From: Apostichopus japonicus | Taxonomy: Eukaryota; Echinodermata; Holothuroidea; Aspidochirotida; Stichopodidae | Length of the DNA: 64,000 bases | Assembly: GCF_037975245.1 (NCBI RefSeq) | Contig: NC_092569.1 | Span: 33,501,668-33,565,667, forward strand | Direction: 5' to 3' | Shown: in pieces, positions 21,801-32,900 of the stretch | Position numbering within the stretch: position 1 is the first letter of the stretch | How the letters are laid out: the number at the start of each line of letters is the position of its first letter | Notes under the pieces: generated by a model | Database searches by the model: none | Seen by the model: the letters and a program-made list of their open reading frames with translations, nothing else | What the model was told of the DNA's origin: nothing | Program-made: the position numbers and the translations under genes

Positions 21801-24800
21801 ATTGGCATATAGACTTAAGAGAAGATTGGGTCTCCAGTAGAAATGTTGCAATCCATTTTAGCAAGCAGATACTTATTGCACAAGTTGGATTCCTCGGACT
21901 GGATGGCCAATAACCACATCTCACAAGACTCTCTGTATCATTTGTGCAATGGCAAAAAGTCACTTGAATAGAAAAAACCATTCCTGCAATGGTTAAAGGG
22001 AAAAGGGAGGCATGCTTAAAGGCATTGAAGACTCGTGCACAAAGAAACATCTCATGCCGGTCATCTGACCTAGTTTCGAATGAAGTGTAACAGAAGCGTT
22101 TTACGCACCACCATCAATCCCAGAAAATACACACACAGTTTGCTACCGTAGGTACTGTAATTAGACACTTGTGCACAGTCTTTACATGCAGCTACAGTCA
22201 ATACCCACAACACAGTGTACATAGCAGCGATGGACATCTCAGGGCTAGATTAAAGATAACAAGGTATCACGTTTCATTACTGTCTGCATTTTGTAGCGGC
22301 ACGAAAAAAAATTCACTTGCAAGCAACAGAAAGTTTACTTTTTCAGATAGCAGCGGTTTCAGGCGTGTCTTCAATGCCTTTAATCAACAGATCACCAAAC
22401 CCTTGTGTTTGATATCTATTAGGTTTCCTTAATGCAGGGGAGAGCGATGAAGGCAAAATCATACCAAGTAATTATCGTGGTTCCCTTTCTTGAGAAATTG
22501 TAATGACTTATGGCATTATTATTAAAGGCTGCATAAGAAAATCATCAATTTCAATCGACAGTGAATTCTGATTCCAATACACAAGAGCAAAGAGGCACAT
22601 ATAGATTACAACTAGGCCTATACACACTGAAGAGGAGACTCAACAAACACGAAGGAGATCACAATGGTTATAGTTTCTTTGCAATCTTCAAATAGAGAAT
22701 AATTTCATAGTTTGTTTGCTTCTGAGGAAAAATTTATACAAAAGCTCAACCTTTTTATCCTGAATATATCTAAGCTAACCCCTTATTAATAGAAACAATT
22801 TTATGTGTATAGCATGTGTATATAATCCCATGCAGTATCATCATACCCATTTTAGAGAAATTCTGGTTGCCACATTTTTGCAACTACTGTACACTTCAAC
22901 ATATGTGACCAAATGTAGTAGGGCGTGGTTAATATGGAGAAACATTGCAATAAATCCACCCGCAAAGTATGATGATAATGAATTACTCCCTCGTGTGGTT
23001 ATCCCACACAATAAAGAGTCACAAACCCATATCCGTACATCACAATAATGCAACATGGCATTATCAGTTGAATGGCACAAAGAAGCATATCACAGCATGG
23101 TATTAAACAGTGTATGTATTCCACTATGGGGTGTAATTCTTACCATGTTTGTCAAATAACCTCATTGACTTCAAATATTTCTTGTTACAACTGTGTTGTG
23201 AGGCATTGAGCTCTCTGCAGAAGTTAAAAGTTGAGCGGTATCCATTCTGTGAGCATTAAACATAAAAAGCAAAAAGATAGTGTTATGCTCATCACTTACG
23301 GTAAAGGTCAAAAAAAGTTTGGTCAAATAAAAGCAATTTTCATTTCTTGAAGATTTTCATAATACTGTGCAGCAGGGTCCTTTTTAATCTCTCCAGAAGG
23401 TAGTTTTAATAAAGAATCTTGAAAATTTGTTTACTACCCCAACTTTGAAGAATGCTAAAATATCTCATTGTATTACAAGGGTGGTGTAGAAAGTTTATGA
23501 TGCTCCATATGTGCAACATTCCTTGTAAATGTTTTTTTGATGTTGGGGGGGGGGTGCAGATGGGAGGTGTCTTGAGCAAGAGAGGTTGCCTTGCACAGAC
23601 TGTTGCATTAAATAACATATTTTTTTATTATCTTGGATCTTAGAGTAATGTCTCTGTCTGCCATGCTCATTATACTTTTTTATCGGAATATAGGGCACCA
23701 GATCTGTAGGCCCCAAAGCAGACTCCATGAAAAATGGTGTACCAGGTGTGGGTGTCATATATATTCCTCTTCCTGTACATGATATTACATTAATAGGTTG
23801 GATATCATTGAAATTAATCTACAGGCAGCCTTCTACGAGACTTGCATGCATTGAAGTAGGTTACACTAAACTTTTTCTGTTTAAATTAACACAGTTAGTC
23901 ACTATTTATCCAAATTTACCAGAAATGATCAACCATTAGCGAATAGGTCTCTTCAATACCCCTCTCCCGACCCCTTCTCTGCATGTTATTGTGTTACATA
24001 CAGCTCAGCCTAGTAGAGTACAGGGTGGTAACAATTAAGGTTATGATCGAAACAAGCATGAAAATCAATTGTCCTAACCTGCAGTTTAATCTAAGTAGGA
24101 ACTTCACAGAACTTCATAGTTTTTTACACAGTATGACAAAATGTGTTACATTCATAATTCATAAAAGATAATATTGTAATAGGTGCATGAGAATCAGAAT
24201 TTGTAGCTTCATTGAGTGTACTGTTTTAATTCATCCATGCCACTACCCATTACAGTACCCTAGAAATGTAACCATGCAAGAACACTAGAAATTGGCATAT
24301 ACTGTAAGTTCCTATTCAGAAACCAAAAGCTAGGAGGAACTACTGTTAGTGAAAGCCGTAATTTCCATACAGTAAATCCCACCTTGGGATCATTCAGTAG
24401 AAGCTACCAAAAGAAATCATGAGTAACCATTTTGTGAATTTGAAATAATGATAACCCGTACTTGACAGGACATACAGTACATGTGCAAGTACTGTACTTA
24501 CATATCACAGCGCACAGACCAAAAAAAAACTACTTGATTGTGATCCAATTTCAGGAATTGGCATCGCAGTGCCAATCCCTAAACATGGCGCTAAAGAACA
24601 AAGCCACATATTCTCATTATTTTTTTTTTACTTTGTGTGAATATAATATATAATTGGTTTTGAAGTTATTTGTGTGTAGTTTGGTAATCTTCAACTAGAG
24701 CATTGGCTACCTCAATCTGGACGGGCTGGTGTAAAATATGCTCTCTGAAAACACAAAAATGGCTTTTACCTTAAACTGTACTAAATGATGGAACTGTACA

Positions 24801-25291
24801 TTCTCTCTGTGACTTTCTACCGCACACTCCCAGCAGAAGATAGGTCTTGAGGTGCAGTCTTCACACATTACTGGTTCTGAAATTACAGTGTTGCAGGAAT
24901 CACACATGTTGGAGCTTGGGGCAACTGACTCAATGAAAGCCTTGGTAAGCTTGGAACGAAGTGCCTGCCAAGCATTTGCAGCTTCTCTCTTCCTGTTTCT
25001 CCAGCCATCAGATGATTGTGATGATGATGCTGACAGAGAACGAATACTGAGTTCTCCTGTGAGAGGGCTTGGATCACCTTGATGGAGCTCCTCAGTAGCA
25101 TGTGGATATGGGTATGTCTCCCCAGCAAATAAACTGCTCTCAGGGTATGTCCTAGTCAAAGGGCCACTCCTCTCCATCTGTTGACTACATCTTGTGTACT
25201 CAAATGGGGACCTCGTCTGGGTCAGGTCGTCGTTTACCTTTGTATGGAAAAACTTTAATTTTTGTTTTTTCATTGGTGGCTTCGGAGGCAT
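18666..25291 (-). CDS. KDZ-type transposase-like gene (Kyakuja/Dileera/Zisupton superfamily), partial model
   Basis: Exons in transcript order: 25291-24770, an unidentified link exon, 23214-23144, 21983-21766, 21292-21161, 19610-19434, 18802-18666. Each has AG/GT borders and the phases agree from 23214 onward. The first exon carries a Cys/His cluster of the type found N-terminal in KDZ proteins. Later exons give RCGYWPSSPRNPTCA, GTSCPACPK, SFDANFGLGRKSNSG and GVFGCACRHGIPR, blocks I recognise as KDZ-like in this order. The Asp of FDANF is a candidate for the first RNase H-fold catalytic acid. The 3' half, with the remaining catalytic residues, was not found below 18666. All exons seen are open, so this may be a resident transposase with introns or a gene captured by the host. 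The family call rests on motif memory, not on a search. Confidence 0.7.
19434..19610 (-). CDS. KDZ gene exon with FDANFGLGRK (candidate first catalytic Asp)
   Basis: Acceptor CCTAATAG, donor GTAGGA, 177 nt, phase 0-0. It encodes EEGKIFVSFDANFGLGRKSN, then a polar linker and STRYFLDDKEVNSFVDSYQS. The beta-strand-like KIFVSFD followed by NFGL resembles the first acidic strand of an RNase H-fold transposase core. Confidence 0.75.
20358..20388. repeat. Short hairpin repeat
   Basis: ACCAGGGAGTTGTTATGGAA followed by CTCCCTGGT forms a perfect-stem hairpin with AGGGAGTT/AACTCCCT arms. A diverged version is near 11909-11936. It lies in an intron of the KDZ gene. Confidence 0.6.
20903..20919. repeat. 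Poly-G tract
   Basis: Seventeen consecutive G in a KDZ intron. Similar G or C tracts occur near 43327-43337 and 46762-46776. Confidence 0.95.
21161..21292 (-). CDS. KDZ gene exon with CPACPK motif
   Basis: Acceptor TTTTCAG, donor GTAACG, 132 nt, phase 0-0. It encodes ISYLYRTLTDETFEEFRHFY then FLISHLQGEGLDIDDGTSCP and ACPK. The CPAC pair just before the catalytic region is typical of the family. Confidence 0.75.
21766..21983 (-). CDS. KDZ gene exon with GYWPSSPRNP motif
   Basis: Acceptor CCATTGCAG, donor GTGAGT, 218 nt, phase 1 to 0. It encodes MVFSIQVTFCHCTNDTESLV then RCGYWPSSPRNPTCAISICL and a helical LLETQSSLKSICQSLKWL stretch. Conserved GYWP/SP residues match what I know of KDZ proteins. 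The ATG-initiated frame upstream of the acceptor is intron. Confidence 0.75.
23144..23214 (-). CDS. KDZ gene small exon (CNKKYLKSMRLFDKHG)
   Basis: Acceptor CTTCTGCAG and donor GTAAGA, 71 nt. It completes a codon, encodes ELNASQHSCNKKYLKSMRLF then DKHG, and ends in phase 1, which fits the phase-1 start of the exon at 21983. Its 5' phase does not match the first exon directly, so at least one more exon is missing between them. Confidence 0.55.
24770..25291 (-). CDS. KDZ gene first coding exon with Cys/His cluster
   Basis: ATG at 25291 opens 174 codons ending at TTTAAG before GTAAAA. The first ~95 residues are basic and Ser/Pro-rich (MPPKPPMKKQKLKFF), probably disordered. Residues 97-125 contain the W-R-x(2)-R...AWQALRSKL segment. 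Cys 130, 133, 143, 146, 153 and 156 with His 161, 168 and 169 form a zinc-binding-like cluster (CDSCNTVISEPVMCEDC). TTTTCACAG lies just upstream of the ATG, so a 5' UTR exon probably precedes it. The minus frame 24883-25128 overlaps in another frame and is ignored. Confidence 0.75.
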
Positions 25292-28200
25292 GATACTCTG
25301 TGAAAAGATGATAAGTATTTTTACATCTTTTTTTTACAATCCTGTACATGTCTGGCAGTTGGTTTTACTTTTCTTTGGTTATATTGCCACATGCAAGCTT
25401 GAATGGCTTATTGTAATTTGGCAAAAAACACAGGCATTATTTTAGAGCTTTAGAGAGTCACTTCTAGGTTCAGAGGGATGCTGAGTAACCAACGTAACAT
25501 TTTATCGAAGTGGTGAGTAAGCACGACTTTTCTATACAAATTTGATGTGAGAAAGCTTCTCCTCTGTTGCACAATATAACAGCTGTGAAAATATGTGATT
25601 CTTTTAACTACAATGTTTCCTAGGTAAAGTTTCAAGATATAAAATATATAATTTCTATGCATGATGCAATGGTTATGTACATTAATTAGCGATTTGTCAA
25701 ATCTTCCCTTGAGGTATCATGTTTACAATGTTTTCACAATTTAACCACTGTTGACCCAAATGATCTCTGATCTTCACTACAGCTCACAAAAATAATAGGC
25801 GTCTGGTACTCAATTGGGTGGTACACTTCATATCGCATATGTGATTTCTCCAAGCTTCACTTCTTGTCAGATGCTAATAAAACTTGACTACCTGAAATTG
25901 ATGCCATCTGCCCTTTAACTAATTAAACTAAAAACATAGATTTCAACAGTTTAATCCTATATAGTGGTATGTGGAACATGATCTGCCCTGCTCTGTGCCT
26001 ATAAATTCCTGGGCAATATCCTTGCAATATCCACACTGGTGAGCTGTCTCTGAATAGTCTTGAGTTGTGAAACCACGTGATACATTTGTCTTGTTTATCA
26101 AACTGGATGGATAAAAGATCCATGGTGCAAATAAATGCACATCAGTTATCAAATAAAATTTATTCAACAATTTAGAAAGTGTAATATTTTATAAAAAGAG
26201 AGATTTTAGTGTGGAAATGATCTAAAATAGATATTCAAATGATGCCCTTTGTGAAATCCATACGTAATGATGTATGCAGGCAGGTTTCCACAGCAGACAA
26301 CATGCTGTTCCCTAGCAATTATGAACATCTAGCCTAATATACTACCTAAACTATTTTTGAATATTATAAGACTACTCAGGTGTCTTCCATTGGTGGAAAG
26401 CTATACATTGTCCAACTAAGTACTGTTAGCTAGGATGCCATGACAAACATGGAACAGTTAGATTTTTCAGATAGTGGTAATAGAAGAGCATTGACCTAAG
26501 CCTAATATCATACAGCAGCAGGGAACAAACTGTTTATGAAATGAAGATGGCACTATAGTTGTACATGGACCAATGTGACGTTGAAATGTCATTTCTTACC
26601 CTTCTTGTGGGTCTATACTGTACTGAAGTACATTACAATTACTGCACCGTCGGATATTGGGAAATAACAACTGTGCCGCCATGGGATATGTCACATGACT
26701 CTCCATGCAGGGTATGTGCACACCCACTGGCTAACAGATTTGGTTTTTCAACTGTCTGGTTACCAGCAACTACATGTAATCACCAAATGTGATAATCACA
26801 CATACTGTAAACAAATTAGCAGTGACATTCATTTAGTTGCATACAGATTGAGAAGCTGAAGAATTATCACCCCTTTGAAAACTAGCTATAGCAGACATTT
26901 CTTAAGGGGCAAATTTCATCTTCCAATGAACAGAAGACCTATCTTAGACTTAGCAAGTTAGACTAAATAATATTAGACTAGATAATATACAAAGAATTAA
27001 ACACCGTACACAGCAATACTTGTGTTGAAAACTGCACCACCTTGACTGAATTATTGGCATTTGCAAAAAAAGAAAACAGCGCTATGTAGGACACACCTTT
27101 AATGTCTTTGACAGGCTTTCAGTTAGGTTTATCACAAATAGTGGCCATTTTTGTTTCCTAGCATTATACAATTTCCAGGGTAGCTGTTAATATATTTATG
27201 CCTATGCGAGAAGGAGAAAAGCTCCTCGTCAATCTAGCACCAAACTCAAAAGAAAAAAATCCTATTTCCTCTGCCGTAATTGCATTCAATTTTACCCCTT
27301 CAAATTACATACGAGTGTTCCATAGATTTTTCTCATGCATTTAGTATATATAGTTTACAGCTCAGCTCAAACCAAAAGGTTATACTTTGCAGTGACAAGG
27401 TATTAACGATTGCATCAAGTACCTGTTCTTTCCGAGACTTAAGGGCAAGGACCGACAATTTGGTGCTACATTGCTTAAAAGTGATTCACCTTCTCGTACA
27501 TAGGCCTGTCTGTCAGTTTAGTGACCGTTTAGGCCTAACATAAATGTCACAAAAATACCTATGGTTTCTTCAACTACACACGCCTTTAGGAATTAGGGTC
27601 AAAAGGGGTACTTACCACTTAGAAAAGTGCATACCTTTCCGCCATTTTAGCACCATGGCGGTAAAGCACTTTTCTATGATGGCGGTAATACTAAGAGTAG
27701 GCCTACATAACTGTGGGTATGGGTAACGTTAGTATGTAGGCTAGGAATAACAAGGAATGGATTGTTAGGATGGGGTAAAGATGGGCTAGGGAACAAGAAA
27801 TTCCCAGAATTATGTCCCCAAATAGGTCTTCTAGAATCTGTCAATTTTTATTTTAATTCAATTACTTCAACCAACCATTGAACATTTGAAGACGGTGTAC
27901 CTCTCCTTCCATGCGATTTAAAGTAGGTTTCACCGGAAACACCGCCTTCTTCAAGTTCGATCATGCTGGAAAGTCAGCAGCTAGCACCATTAGCAAAAGT
28001 CGAAGGACTGCAGTACCACACCAAGACCAAGGTACATTCCTGTACACCAGGGTAAAGTACTTCCTAAAATGTACGTTTCCGCCCTAGGTAGTGCCATGGT
28101 GGAAATGCTCGAATCCTATGGCGGAAATGTATGGCGGCATGTACCTAGGCTATGGCGGAATAGCACTAGATCAAGATTCGGGTTAAATACTTCTAAAGTT

Positions 28201-28679
28201 TACTTTTGTTATGGTAAAGGTACCTGGCATAGAGGCTGTACGACTTTAATAACCTAGTGTAACTTGTGTTAAATTCTGGCCATCAAACACTCCAGCATTT
28301 GCAAAAACAAACGGGTATACTGTACTAGCCTAGTAGTAGTAGTACCTGCCGAGTCATTATGCTGGTAAACTATTGTATTACTGTTACTAGGCTAGGCCTA
28401 ATTTAGAAGTGAATCTGTTTTGTATCTATTTGAGACTTGCACACACTCACCAGTCCGTGAAGAAGGTTTTAATTAAATGGATTTACCAAAACGATTGGAG
28501 AAAAGTTAAGATACCTTCTGAATCTCGTATGCAGTTTAAAATAACCGCTGCCGCAGTGTGTCGGCTACGTGTTGTGCCAGCGCCGACAATGCACTCCGTA
28601 GTCCGAACGGCTAGGGAGTAGTCTTCGTTACCCAGCCGCCGCGCATTTTCAGCTTTCGGGCTCGTAGTTCAACGTGTAA

Positions 28680-28800
28680 CAGCTTTGCAGTAGTTACTGT
28701 GCCACCTGTAACACACGTTACCGTGTTACGAACACGGCACAGTAGTTACTGATGCACGGTGGTGGAACATGAACAGTAGTTACTGTACTAGCTATGAGTA
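28680..28800. repeat. Diverged relative of the 139-bp foldback element
   Basis: It shares GTGCCACCTGTAACACA, GTTACCGTGTTACGAACAC and TGATGCACGGT with 29362-29500. CAGTAGTTACTG, itself nearly palindromic, occurs three times. Confidence 0.65.
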
Positions 28801-29361
28801 TCGGGTGAATCACAACATAGGTGATATACCTATACTAGGTTATATGAGGAAGGGGGTATGCAAGTGAATTAACACAAGAAGTATGGACTCCGATTTCTTG
28901 GCACAGATAATAACGTCTGGCAATATGCCTTTGTATCATTGTAGTAAAGAATCCAGCCACGATTCGTCATCATTCAAGATGTATTTCCTTGTGATGTCAT
29001 CATATTGAACACGTGGAACAGTGCTACGTGGCTCAATCACATGATATCATACGGTTTATACGTCCATCAGATTCCATTAAGTATCGTGAGTTGCCAGCCA
29101 CGTTGTTTATCATATAGCAGCTTGTACATACCAGCAAGGAAAATTAAAGGCATTACCTTGTAAATGATAGGTAACGTTAAAGCAGTTAAGGTACTTCGAA
29201 ATCATCATAAATATTATGGTGTACATCAATTTACGTATGAAATGGGTAGTTCCTGGTTATGATCATTTAAAGTGAATTACATTATTTCAACAGTTCACAG
29301 CATGAGTGAGATTGTAACAAATAATTTAATAATATGTATAAAAACCCACCGATGCTCATAA

Positions 29362-29500
29362 CTAGCACAGTAAGTACTGGTGCCACCTGTAACACATGTT
29401 ACCGTGTTACGAACACAAAGTAAATATTAATGATGCACGGTTGTGGGACATGAAAAGTAGTAACATGTGTTACAAGTGGCACCAGTAGTTACTGTGCTAG
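29362..29500. mobile_element. 139-bp foldback element with 41-bp inverted arms
   Basis: Arms at 29362-29402 and 29460-29500 are inverted repeats differing at two positions; each begins CTAGCACAGTAA from its outer end. A related, less symmetrical sequence with CAGTAGTTACTG, CACCTGTAACACA and CCGTGTTACGAACAC lies at about 28680-28800. The design fits a tiny MITE family. Confidence 0.75.
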
Positions 29501-29916
29501 ATATGTGTTTGAAGTTAAGTAGGTACTGTACCGTGTGATTCCAGTTCACAACTCTCTTTAAAAACAACCATTCTTATCCTTTCCTTGTGGTAAAATCAAG
29601 AGTTCTTAAATTCTAACTAACGATTCGAGATAAAAGAGCTTATAAGTAAAATATAGCACATAATTACCCTGTAATGATAATGACACATACTTAATATACA
29701 GATGCCGATATGGGACACACTCGATTGCATAACATAAATTATGGATCTCAAATGTGACCAACTGATAAATTACGTGGTGTAAATGGACATCCGTACGTAT
29801 GCAGGTCCCTCTTTGTGTAACGATTTTACGTTCATTACTTCTGTCACTGTCTCAGACGGTCAGTAAGTATCTCCTTTATTTCGTGCACCCTTTTTTCTAT
29901 GTTTCATTTTGGATCA

Positions 29917-29988
29917 ATGGCAGAACTTCGAAGCAAATGTATTTTCGTCTTTGCGGTGTTGCTGCTTTTAAACTCAAGTGGTTTTCGG
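29917..29988 (+). CDS. FReD-B exon 1: signal peptide
   Basis: ATG at 29917 encodes MAELRSKCIFVFAVLLLLNS then SGFR, a basic start and a ten-residue hydrophobic core, ending at a GTAAGT donor in phase 0. Phase and type match exon 1 of FReD-C (56955). The linkage to the microexon 6.4 kb away is inferred from phase and from the same layout in FReD-C. Confidence 0.72.
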
Positions 29989-32900
29989 GTAAGTCTCTAA
30001 AATATTAATAAAATGAAATTAATTTCTTCAAAGTAAAATTGAATTAATATGGTTTACTTGTATAACTTTTGTTCACTGATTGACAATTTGGAACTAAGTA
30101 TTTCATTAACTTCATATTAACAAATTCCTGTACTTTTTTGTCTACATATAAAATATAACAACGGTCTACCTGCGCTGACTTGTTACCTCGAGTCTTTGTA
30201 GAAATATTACGATTGGTGAGCTATCCGCTCTATTCAACTGTAACTTTTTGGAAATTTTGATGTTTTTTTTTTAAATGTTGTGCGTTATCCAGCATTATTC
30301 TGAACACAATTATCTCTCTTTATTACTTTATTCCATTTATGATCTTGCCCTTATATTTTTCTGCTGATAGCCCCACTATTCGTACTGTTCATTCTGTATC
30401 ATTTGTTGATATCCAATTATGAATTACATCATTTGATTTTTGAGAATCAAACAAACACGTAAAAAGAAAATCTACAACAGAATTTTACTATGCAGAACAT
30501 CTATCTTTTACATGTCTTTTTAGATTCTAAACTATTTAAAATCAACACGAATATGTTTGGAGGAGAACTCTGAAACATACAAAAACATATAAATATTGAA
30601 ATGTCTCAATGTTATTACTTAAATATATCTCAAATTCACACAATTCTGTTTTTAATACAAGTTTCTCGTACATATTGAGTGCAAAGCCTAAACGGTGTTG
30701 TTACGAGATCATAAGGGTTTAATACCCCTACATTTGATTAAGTATCCATTAACCGATGCTAATAAAAATAACGTTATGATTAACTTATGAACTAATCATT
30801 TGTTTATCAAAGAAAATATCGGAAGAAATTTAAAATGCAAATGCAAAAAGTAACAATTTCAAGAAACAACTTGAGAAGTTATTCCTTAACGATGACAATT
30901 CCTTCCTTTAATTCATAAAATAATTCCATATTTTCCGAATACAAAATTTACCTCTCCGTCAAAATGATTGTCCAACTTGTATTCTAAAGTAAATAAGTTC
31001 AGCTTTTGACTTTCTAAAAGAACAATATCCATACGGAAATGATAATTAAGCCAAGTTGAATAAGTTTAATATCTAACTTGCTATATTTATTACGCTATAC
31101 TGATATGATCAATCTGTTGGATTTAGTATTCAAAAAATATTTCCTAATACACAGAAGTTTAATTTTGTCAAAAATACAGTATTGATAGGTTCTTAGTGTA
31201 AACAAAAAGAGCAGCTTTACGCAGTATAGCTGAAATGTTTTTTTTTTTTTTTTTTTCAAAACGAGCTTAGAAAACCTCAGTATTGTAACAGTTAACATTA
31301 GAGCAATCAAAGCACTTTTAAATTGGCTTTTCACAAAATTGTTAATATACTTAGTATTACAATATATAACTGATAACAACTTGGAAATTTGCTCGCTGGG
31401 CAGGTATTTGTAAAACATTACACAATAAACGCATTCATGTAAAACACTCTTCAATACAGACAAGAACGTACAAATATATATTGATCAGTTTATCATGTAA
31501 ATACCTCAGAGGAAATATAATGTATCTTAAAATGATCAACAACTATTTTCCAAACATCCCCAAAACACCTTATATTTGATACAAGTAATTTGGCAACCAA
31601 TATTTAAAATCCAAGTATCAACGTTTTATAACAGAATTATATTGAAAAATCGTCTGCATTAGTGTTATGTACAATCTTAATAATTCTGTATTTTATCTTG
31701 AAACATTCTTTTTCATGACAAAGTAATATCAATCTTAATGTTCCTTCTTAAAATGTATCACCCTCTTAATTTCAATCGTTCCCTTTACTATTTAGCGTGT
31801 TAAGGTAGCACTGTTTGTTCTCCAACGTTTTGTTTTCCCTCTGGCGGTCATCGCGTCGTATTACACATGCATCTGTTATAAATGTAGTTGATTCGGTCAT
31901 GTGCGTTAATCTTAGGAATGATTTTTAACGCATGTCAATATAATAATATAATAATAATCATCTACTAAATGTAAATATTTAAATAGTCGACATATTTGTA
32001 AGAATTTTGCACGAAACGCTGCTTTAAGAATAAAAATAAAGTACGACAATTATAAACAAAATGTTATGAAAAGTTATAGGAAAAAAAGTTTTATAAAAAA
32101 AAAATCAATGTGAAAAGTTGTTACTTTTTGAAATTTTGCCTTTAGCATCAGAAAGAGCGTCTACTAACCGACAATAACAAACAAATTCATGCTAAGAAAA
32201 GGAAAATTGTACCAAACCAATATCAAGAAAAAGGGAAACAGTAAAAGAGACTTGTTTATTAGCATTACTCAATCATCTCAGACAAAAACCAAAATAAATG
32301 CATACAGCTTTCCGCTGTGCGTTTCCTTTGTAAAGTTCTTGATTCTGTTTTGAACAGAACAAAAATGTAGAAATGTTATAAATTATGATTTAGAGCCTTC
32401 TTCCTCGGCAAGACAGGCTTGTAGCCATCATTTCCTCGTTTCTTCCTTGCAAAGTCTGTAATTAAAAATATTGAAAATGTTACCATACAACACGTGATCA
32501 CGTAGACGAGAACCTTTATTTCAAACCGTGTTGTTTTTAGTGAGTCTAGACGAGGTTTATTGCCAAGAATTTTCAAAATGGATTTAATTTTATAGAAACT
32601 CTAATATTTTTTTACAAGAAGCCTAAACGTTCTTGTAACGAGAGCATATTTGTTCGAAGCCCTACATATGATCAATTATCCATTAACCTATGCTAAAAAA
32701 ATAACTTTATGATTATCTTGTAAACTTATCATTTGTTTATCAAAAAAAAAATATCGTGTGAAGTTTAAATCGCAAATTTATAAAACAAGTAACAATTTCA
32801 AGAAACAACTTGCGAAGTTATTACCTTCACGATGCCAATTTGTTCTGTCAATTCATATTTTCCGAATACAAAATTGACCTCTCCGTCAAAATGACAGCCC

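Larger units (their letters stand above)
25292..29916. other. Spacer upstream of the KDZ and FReD-B genes
   Basis: No recognised gene. A minus-strand open frame at 25943-26170 has Cys/His spacing (HQCGYCKDIAQEF) but no identified family. Around 27621-27676 a stem with GAAAAGTGC...CCGCCAT arms can fold back, and TATGGCGGA-type motifs recur at 28080-28160. A CpG-richer patch at about 28530-28680 could be a promoter region, but no TSS evidence exists. Confidence 0.4.
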
